From Diphasiastrum complanatum (lineage: Eukaryota > Streptophyta > Lycopodiopsida > Lycopodiales > Lycopodiaceae), in assembly GCA_029204225.1 (NCBI GenBank), contig CM055095.1, positions 24,314,141-24,378,140 on the forward strand: a stretch of DNA of 64,000 bases. Reading direction: 5' to 3'. Shown piece after piece: positions 56,692-64,000 of the stretch. The position numbers and the translations under genes are program-made. The number at the start of each line of letters is the position of its first letter. The first letter of the stretch is position 1. Under the pieces are notes generated by a model, which did not search any database, was not told the DNA's origin, and saw only the letters and a program-made list of their open reading frames with translations.

Positions 56692-57959
56692 TGTCATAAC
56701 CTGACCTCTTTGAAGTAAAAGAGCAGGTTGTCCACCATCTATGGTTGAAACACACCACTTTGGTTAAGAGTCAATCTAGCCATTGGAACTGCCTAGCGAA
56801 ATATCTAGGCCTAATGGTTGGAAAAATACCACCGTCTAGCAAACAAGGCGGCGTGTATAACTGGCACCCTACACTGCACAACAATGAATTAGAAATGATA
56901 TCGTATTGTCATTTCATGCTTGTTGGTTTTTATGACTATGTTTATTGATCAAGTACCCCATGGACGCTCTTACGACATTCGTCAAAACTCTTACCAACTG
57001 TACTTAGTCGAGGGTCTAACCTAGCTAGTAAGAATTATGGGAGTGCAATTACATAACTAGTCGTCATATCAGGGAATATTAAAGTCATGGTCCCATTATG
57101 GACAACAGTACACTCACTTGAAAAAAAACCCAGATCTAATGAGGTTGAAACCAATGACCCACAATCTAAAGGTCATACTTTAAGGGAGGATAGGTAGTGT
57201 CTTACCGACATAGGGTGGCCCTAACTCTATAGTTCACAGAATGTTGATGGGCTCAGATAACAACTACCCCAATCAACCTAGCTCGTAAGTTGATGTTTTC
57301 CCTTTGAGAGTAACATCGTGGGATTAAAGGAGGTCATCTAGTGTATTGGGGTTAAGCATAGGTACGGAGGGGTGTTAGAAAGATCGTAGAAATATCTATA
57401 GGATTTGAGAATCCTAACCAAAGAACCTATCACAAAGAATAGAGGAGGAAGTGTACTGAACTATCTTTTCTCTATGATGGTCCAGACTTTTGGAAATGAT
57501 GAATGAAAACCAATTTCAACCCGCAGTAGGGTATGTCTGCCAACTAATCCGAGAAGCAATCCCGCACTATTACTTCTACATCCCAACACTCTACCCCCAT
57601 TTACGCTCCGAGGACACTTTGTTTAAAACACAACACTTGGGGGGGGTATAGCTATTTCGAAGCATACGAGTTCATAATTGACGGAATCTAGTATCTAACC
57701 TATGCCATTTCCACGGACTATACAGGAGTCATCCAACCAACCCTACCGTTTGAGCACGTAGTACAGTCACCGGATCCGTCGGCAGTACCAATAGACGATT
57801 CAAACAAGACCTAGGAGTAGAAGCAAGGAATGAGGGTATGGCCGAAGGCTCCTCTGCGAAATCCTATATAGAGAGGTGGATGGTCTAGAGAATCGGCTAA
57901 GGGAAAGTGGACTGAGGAGCACAGGGGGGTTGAGATGGACCAATCCTATGTACACATAA
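56692..57959. other. Possible start of a gypsy LTR; no gene
   Basis: TGTCATAACCTGACC at 56,692 follows the breakpoint of duplication copy 2 and could be an LTR terminus of the gypsy element whose PBS is at about 60,066. That would make the LTR over 3 kb. No coding sequence recognised. Confidence 0.3.
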
Positions 57960-58991
57960 TATTTTAGGATACCAGTCACACGAGAGTGGAATGGAAGCCA
58001 AAGGAGAAAATCACCTTAGCTGGGTCATATTCAGCTCAAAAAGATGTTCTCAGACACTTCGAAATAACAACAGATGCTATCATTAGTTGTCTCGAGAAGA
58101 TTGTCAATGACAAGAGAACTTTGCATAAGCTGATCATCTCTTGCAGGGAAGATTGTGATCAGCTTTTGAGTTGAAAGGTATCATCAGATGTAGAGATAGG
58201 AGGTCCATGTATACATGTTATGTATGACATATATGATGAGTGTTTCTAGACGACGAAGACCCACATCTTCTAGAGAGTCTTATAACCTCCACTTAGGCTA
58301 AATAGGAATCTGTGACACAAGCATCCCCTAGGATATCACCACTACAGAACACCATACTATGAGACAAGTTAAGGCATGACAGAGGAGCACCGACCATGCC
58401 GATATTGTCCCATACTTCGCAATACTGGTCTCTATGTTACGATCATAGGACTCGATACTACGATACGTGGCCTTCGAACAAGAGATTTGCAATAGAAGTG
58501 GATAATGACGGATTTCGAGTAAAGACCACCCTATACATCAAGATAAATCAACGATGGGTATTGATGACCACCCGCACCATACAATTACAATCGATTGATC
58601 AAGCTTTTAACTCAATAGACTCCTCATGGCTAGTACGACAATTGGTGATCTACCCCTACCAAAAGATTTCTGTCAGGTGGTGCGGCAAGGAGTGGCCTAC
58701 TTTTACTTTTATAGCCCTCATGTACAACGGTTTCTTATTCCAACAATTACAATTGATTGATCAAGCTTTTAGCTCAATAGACTCCTCATGACTAGTATGA
58801 CATTTGGTGATCTACCCCTACCAAGAGATTTTTGTCAGGTGGTGCAGCAAGGAGTGGCCTACTATTACTTTTATAGCCCTCATGTACAGCGGTTTCTTGT
58901 TCCAGGTGATCGATTGTTCCGAATTAGGCATAGAGCTGATGAAAGTACCCTATGTGTGTATGAGCTAAAGACCAGCCTAAACTGGGTGTAG
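57960..58991 (+). other. Unidentified reading frames containing a tandem duplication
   Basis: Frames 57,986-58,174 (KPKEKITLAGSYSAQKDVLR), 58,396-58,791 (131 codons) and 58,788-58,991 (DLPLPRDFCQVVQQGVAYYY) look protein-like but match nothing I know. The last two lie on successive copies of a 162-bp repeat in different phases. They lie upstream of a gypsy PBS and may be inside its LTR. Confidence 0.3.
58582..58905. repeat. 162-bp tandem duplication
   Basis: 58,582-58,743 and 58,744-58,905 start CAATTACAAT(C/T)GATTGATCAAGC. The unit is 54 codons long, so it preserves phase; identity is about 90% by eye. Confidence 0.88.
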
Positions 58992-59624
58992 GCATAACGA
59001 ATACCCGCTACACTAAACAAGTAAGAACTCGTCGGCCTCCCTCTCCAACTACTACTGATGAGGACCTAACAACAATTCTCAGACATATCACCCAAACCCC
59101 AGAAGGATTGGCCCCTACAGCATCCCCGCAAGACTCCAATAAACGTACACGACAACTATAGGTGCATACCTAGAATCATGTCATGGATAGAGTACACTTT
59201 AGAGGCCCATACCGATTCTATTTAGTTATACGTGTTTTAGGGCATGTCAACATAGAGATAATATAGCATTTGATACCACTGCTCGAGAAGTTTTGGAGAC
59301 ATCGCCATAGAAGTAAACACAAATGGTTTTCAGATTCTAGCCATTGTACACCTTTGTGATCATCATCGTTGGGTACCACAAGCTACCTATACACTATGTA
59401 TTTGTAATTCACTAGCAACTCTTGGATTTGTATAAAGCATACTCTCCCATTGGTCATACATCTGTGAGCCTAGAAAACTCTCATTGACCTGGGAGTACGG
59501 GATAATCAGTGGAGCCACCAGTATTGGAAGTGGCCAGACCTTGATTACTCACGTAAGGACAGTGTGGGTCCTTTCCTTGTAGGGCTTTCTAGCTGGACCA
59601 ATCCTCCATAGGAACCTTTTTCAC
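58992..59624. other. No gene recognised
   Basis: No supportable feature before the PBS-containing repeats. Confidence 0.35.
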
Positions 59625-60084
59625 CTAACATTGGTGCATCTGCCAAGAGCTATCAAACCTGTAAAGAAAATATTGCTTGGAAGAGTAATTATCCATGTCG
59701 TTGGTCTACAAAATATACGTTTAGGAATTGGTTGTCAGTCAAGTGAGCAACTTTGACCCGCCAGACGCCTACTAACATTGGTGCATCTGTCGGGAGCTAT
59801 CAAACTTGTAAAGAAAATATTGCTTGGAAGAGTAATTATCCATGTCGTCGGTCTACAATACATATGTTTAGAAATTGGTTGTCAGTCAAGTGAGCAACTT
59901 TGACCCACCAGACACCTAACATTGGTGCGTCTGTCGGGAGCTATCAAACTTGTAAAGAAAATATTGCTTGGAAGAGTAATTATCCATGTCGTTGGTCTAC
60001 AAAACATACATTTAGGAATTGGTTGTCAGCCAAGTGAGCAACTTTGACCCGCCAGACGCCTAACATTGGTGCGTCTGCCGGGAG
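59625..60084 (+). repeat. Three tandem 144-147 bp repeats carrying the LTR end/PBS junction
   Basis: CTAACATTGGTGC(A/G)TCTG recurs with starts of TTGG at 59,631, 59,778, 59,922 and 60,066. Each unit contains AAAGAAAATATTGCTTGGAAG and ends in GACCCGCCAGACGCC. The final copy reads TTGGTGCGTCTGCCGGGAG and leads into gag, so it behaves as the functional PBS (gypsy TGGCGCCGTCTGCCGGGA type with a small deletion). Confidence 0.75.
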
Positions 60085-60440
60085 TCCGAAACCCATTAAG
60101 AAAACATAGTGCAATTACCCCACCATTGGACTACTACAAAATACGTGTCAAAACTTTATGACGTTTTCGACAGTTATTGTTTTCGCTGTGTTACATGAAA
60201 AACATATGGGAAGATTTGGGAGAAGCCCATGTCACGCAAACATTATCAGACGAGCATCATCCGAGGAGTTTAGTACCCACTGAATAGGACAAAATAGGGA
60301 TACCACAGAAAATTAGGTCAAAGGGACCATCCCCTGGAGAGACCTCAGAACCCAAGACAGAGTATTTAGGAATCAGAAGAAGCAATCGAGAAACCCTATC
60401 CCCACTACTTAGAGAGCCTGATGGCGAGCCACACCAAATA
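60085..60440 (+). other. Leader of the plus-strand gypsy element
   Basis: Untranslated stretch between PBS and gag; no further feature. Confidence 0.4.
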
Positions 60441-61818
60441 ATGATGAACCCTACTGAGCCACTAGAGAACATTGTAGAAATACCAAAACTTGAACCGATA
60501 GACGAAGTCAACACACTGGTAGACGATATCACACCTACTATCACAAATTTAGAAGCTCCAAGAATGGCAAGACGTCCTACGAACCAATCGTGGCCCCCCG
60601 ACCATGGGAGCTCTACCCAAACTAAGCAGATTTACACCCGTATTCCAAGGAGTGCCCTACGAGAGTGCCGAGGAGCATATTGATGCTTTTTGGATAGCAT
60701 GCTTCATAAATCAGATAATAGATTCACACCATGAGATGATGTTTTTTACAACTACTTTGACCGGAACCGCCAGACGTTGGTATCATAGCTTTCAACGAGG
60801 AACGATCCACACTATAGAAGAATTCCATAGACTATTCTTGATTGAGTATGCCTCCCACCGTACGGCCGATGACTTATTGTTCACCCTAACCTCCCTATAG
60901 CAAGGAGGAAATGAGAGTATTAGACAGTATTGGCGCTGATTGATAGAATTGGCACGACAAGTGAAACCCACTGTGCAACTACCACCCCTATTACTACTGA
61001 CCTTTTTTTTGCGAGGGTTAAAAAACGGCATACAGATGGTTGTACGTCAAAGTAACCCCCATACGTTGGCTGAGGCAGTGGACAAGGCCATAGTGGTTGA
61101 GGATGCAGAGTAATTTGCGGTTGCCCATGCGTCCCACTTATCACAGGCAATGAACAACTTAGATTTGAGACCTGAGATGTGGAGGGGAGGACCAATCACC
61201 GCTATAGGAGCGACAAAAGTAGTGAATCCACACCCCATACAGGCTATCGAACCACTCTTAGGCAGGGTTACCCAGACACAAGATATTAGAAACCATGATC
61301 ATAGAATCCAGGAGCCAATACCAGAGAGAGGGTATGAGAGTGCCGGCTCGAATGCCGAGTTAGGTGATATGCGAGCAATGTTGAAGGGGTACATGGACGT
61401 GATGAGTGAAAACATCCACACACTAGCAGCCGATGTGAACTTTTTGAAACAACAACAAAATATGATAGGCCAGCGACACCCCATAGATGGCCCTAATTGG
61501 TGTGCCGCCATTGTAAAGGAAATCACCTAAACCAGAATTGTCCAAACTTAGTTTGTGGATACTGAAAGACGCCAGGACATCTAGAGGATAGATGCTGGAC
61601 TTGTAGAGATGCACTGAATATGGGCAATAGAATGCCTGGCCCCGTGAACCATAGACCCCAAGGCATAGTCGGACCATCGAGGGCCCCCCAGTTTTTACAA
61701 CAAGGGCTTAGAATTGATCCACGAGACAAAGAAAAAGCACGCTTAGAGGATGATCGAGCACCTGTAAACTTCATTGAACTAAAATCAATAGATCGGACTA
61801 CAAAAAAGAAGGAAATCT
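60441..61818 (+). pseudogene. Ty3/gypsy gag with two CCHC knuckles, broken
   Basis: Frames: 60,441-60,683 (N-terminal acidic region); 60,604-60,900 with the Retrotrans_gag core (FQGVPYESAEEHIDAFW; TGTARRWYHSFQRGTI; FHRLFLIEYASH); then stops near 60,900, 60,939 and 61,112; then 61,150-61,530. In a third phase two zinc knuckles follow: CRHCKGNHLNQNC (first spacing one residue short) and CGY*KTPGHLEDRC, where the second Cys (TGC) is a TGA stop. A further frame to 61,818 includes PVNFIELKSIDRTTKKKEI. Pol is absent, because the sequence enters a CT tract at 61,859. Confidence 0.82.
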
Positions 61819-61853
61819 AAGTAGTGACAAGAAGCAATCTCCTTCCCCCAACC

Positions 61854-61984
<131 letters not shown>

Positions 61985-62043
61985 CCCCCCACATGTGGGG
62001 ACCACCTACAACTTGTCTCTTTCTCTAATGTGTTTTCCAAAAT

Positions 62044-62190
62044 GTGGGACCACCCATGATCTCTCTATCTTCGCATGGGGGACCATTTATGACTTCATAT
62101 GGGGAAAACATATGACTCTCTCCCAAAGCGTGGGACCAACCATGATCTCTCTATCTCCATGTGGGGACAATCTATGACTCAACGTGGACA
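62044..62190. repeat. 86-bp imperfect tandem repeat
   Basis: GTGGGACCA(C/A)CCATGATCTC (continuing TCTATCT) occurs at 62,044 and 62,130, each followed by GGGGAC...TATGACT. Confidence 0.75.
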
Positions 62191-62822
62191 ACGCCTCTTT
62201 TTTATGGCATGTTTCATGATTCATGAAACTTATGAACATCTTAGTGGTAGCCCTTCAATATTTTTTATGACCTCAAGCCATAATGGCTCTTTTCCACGCA
62301 AGTGAATCCAATTGTGAACTACACCTCAAGGGAATCTCTTACTTACAAATACAAAGTCAAAGAATTTAGGCTTGATTATAAACTCTGTAGTGTCATATAT
62401 ATAGATGACATGGGCCCTTGTGAATCACTATTTAAGATTGAAAGAATATATATATGTGCTCTTATATTGATATATACACATGAAATTGGCACAATGCATA
62501 TAGTGAATGGGCATGTCAGGTCACTAGTTTCTTTAGAAAGGTTCAAAGAATGTACCTCTCAATTTAGTGAAGATAGTGTGGCCACATGCATTGTGTGCAT
62601 CGTGGATGCAACACCTTTAAGGTGAGCCTCCCATTTCGAAAGCACAAGCCTTGTGAAACATATGCATTAAAAGCTTGCACTTCCAAAGATGCTCAGTTAA
62701 GCCATATCTTGGATGTTTTGCCCATCCACGAACCACATTTTTTCCATCTACAAAATAGGTTGAGTCCTCCATGTGCACATCTAGATCTAGAAGTTTAGCC
62801 AATTATGAATTTCCATATGAGA

Positions 62823-62823
<1 letters not shown>
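62191..62823. other. No gene recognised
   Basis: A 107-codon plus frame (62,302-62,625) contains LDYKLCSVIYIDDMGPCESL but no domain I can support. Confidence 0.3.

Positions 62824-62893
<70 letters not shown>
62824..62893. repeat. Compound (GT)n(GA)n microsatellite
   Basis: About 49 bp GT followed by 21 bp GA. Confidence 0.97.
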
Positions 62894-63198
62894 CCTATTC
62901 TTATGTATCTCTGAGATGCAGCTGTTGTAATTGAGTTATTCTTGCCATTAGTGCAAGGGTTTATATAGTATTTCTATCTCACAAAAGGGAAAGGTGGTAA
63001 GGTCCACATGGAAGATAGAAATCCAGCTGGGTATGCTCATCCTAACGATAGCCATCTTATCTCAGTCTAGTCCAAGCCAATGGATGCGTGAAGGTGCATT
63101 CTCGATATAACGCATGCAGTATAACGTAGCTGTTGCAGTTAAATATAAAGTATTCTTTTAGCTTTCAGCTCAACTCAAAGGTGATATAATTTAAGGCA
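62894..63198. other. Probable 3' UTR/downstream region of the RING gene
   Basis: Lies downstream of the minus-strand stop at 63,199. AT-rich; no coding signal. Confidence 0.4.
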
Positions 63199-64000
63199 CT
63201 ACTTCCCTGACTTATAGAATGTTTTCTCTTTGTTTTTGGCCATAGTTTCAAGGTTCTCTTGCCGTGCATTCTGCCTTGTATCCTGACCATCCTTGATCAC
63301 AGAGATCCATGCTCCTTGGGAAAATGCATCTTGTCCACGAAAACCCACGTCTATCTCACTTTTTCTTTGATCATGGCTTTGAGGGAGACCGCCTTGCTGA
63401 TGGGTAGAAGGACATGCCATCATTTTCATCCTTTCGATCAGGGATGGAACCTTTCCTGATGCAGTATTGGAGCTTTTTTCCTCCTCCTCCCCATATCCAC
63501 TTGATTTTTCATGTACAGTATTCCCATAGACTTTTGTACTTGATGGAGGAGTTTCTAGCTGAGATGATGATGAGCTATGATCAGAGTCTTCTTCATCAAT
63601 GGTCCTCAACCTGCCAGATAAAGCGTTTGGGATGATGACAGAACTGTTTGAAAACACATAATTCCGTGGACGTAGCTGAGATGAAGGAGAGTCTTCTGCA
63701 CAGAGGGGACAAGTCATGGAGGATACCAAACTGGGCCTGCTTCTGAAGCATTTCAGATGACAGCCATGGTGGCAATCCCAAAGCTCAACTCCCTCATCTT
63801 CCGAGATTATCTTCTCCCTGCAAACACCACAAATATCTCTGTCCAGTATCAAGCACAGTTGTCTGTGTGAGAGATGGGCAGGCCTCACACAGTGCACTAG
63901 GAGTCGGCCTGCATGGGATGGATCTTCAGTGGCAAAGCTGAGCATGGCCTGTGCTTGAGGCAGACTAGAAATCCTATCCAAAGAGGAGTATTTTAGCAGA
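63199..64000 (-). CDS. RING-H2 zinc-finger protein, C-terminal exon (partial)
   Basis: The minus-strand frame is open from the window edge (LLKYSSLDRISSLPQAQAML) to a stop at 63,199. It contains a RING-H2 finger at about 63,700-63,830: C-GV-C, 15 residues, C-H-H-GC-H-LK-C, 12 residues, C-PL-C, matching C-x2-C-x15-C-x-H-x2-H-x2-C-x12-C-x2-C. The tail is Ser-rich and acidic, then basic (KNKEKTFYKSGK). Such fingers usually act in E3 ubiquitin ligases, but the partner is unknown. The start codon and any upstream exons lie beyond 64,000; the apparent start at 63,981 is TTG (Leu), not ATG. No stops or frameshifts, so it is probably a live gene. Confidence 0.8.
   Translation of the reverse strand, partial: LLKYSSLDRISSLPQAQAMLSFATEDPSHAGRLLVHCVRPAHLSHRQLCLILDRDICGVCREKIISEDEGVELWDCHHGCHLKCFRSRPSLVSSMTCPLCAEDSPSSQLRPRNYVFSNSSVIIPNALSGRLRTIDEEDSDHSSSSSQLETPPSSTKVYGNTVHEKSSGYGEEEEKSSNTASGKVPSLIERMKMMACPSTHQQGGLPQSHDQRKSEIDVGFRGQDAFSQGAWISVIKDGQDTRQNARQENLETMAKNKEKTFYKSGK

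Noticed and set aside
59625-60084. CRISPR-like regular repeats
   Set aside because: Units are contiguous tandem copies without unique spacers, in a plant genome, and include a retroelement PBS.

Overview
This window is repeat-dominated nuclear DNA of a seed plant. The evidence is plant-type Ty1/copia and Ty3/gypsy elements with primer-binding sites (PBS) for plant tRNAs, plant-like GT-AG introns, an elongation factor eEF1B-gamma gene fragment that resembles plant orthologues, and very long (GA/CT)n tracts. The high transposon load and sparse exons would fit a large genome such as a gymnosperm, but nothing in the sequence proves that. I see no rRNA or tRNA genes, CRISPR arrays or bacterial-type features.

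Layout. 1-1530: decayed copia gag-protease. 3.1-4.8 kb: two facing LTR/PBS remnants and a copia gag fragment. 7,520-13,677: a complete, apparently intact copia element (two 682-bp LTRs, PBS, one 1,322-codon Gag-Pol frame, polypurine tract, 5-bp target duplication TTAAC). 15.2-23.5 kb: minus-strand Ty3/gypsy material (LTR, PBS, repeat-rich leader, gag, reverse transcriptase) plus an unidentified coiled-coil/Pro-Ser-rich degenerate reading frame. 23.5-30.5 kb: mostly unannotatable AT-rich DNA with short repeats and a 184-bp CT tract. 30.6-39.8 kb: three copies of an unusual copia derivative in which the reverse transcriptase is replaced by an unrelated module, with gypsy fragments between them. 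40-42.3 kb: three gypsy fragments. 42.3-43.7 and 54.9-56.7 kb: a diverged direct duplication. 44.4-45.6 kb: eEF1B-gamma exons, cut at their 3' end by the LTR of a decayed minus-strand copia element (45.6-50.3 kb) whose other LTR cuts an unidentified gene (50.3-51.2 kb). 51.5-54.9 kb: short dispersed repeats. 56.7-61.8 kb: a gypsy element with a tandemly amplified LTR/PBS junction and a broken gag. 63.2-64.0 kb: the last exon of a RING-H2 protein gene running off the right edge.

How the parts fit. Only the 7.5-13.7 kb copia element shows a full, uninterrupted coding set and could be autonomous. The RT-less copia family at 30.6-39.8 kb keeps gag, protease and integrase frames (central copy), LTR promoters and a polypurine tract, so it looks like a non-autonomous family that would need RT supplied in trans. 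Host genes are represented only by fragments: eEF1B-gamma (C-terminal two thirds), an unknown gene at 50.3-51.2 kb, and the RING-H2 exon.
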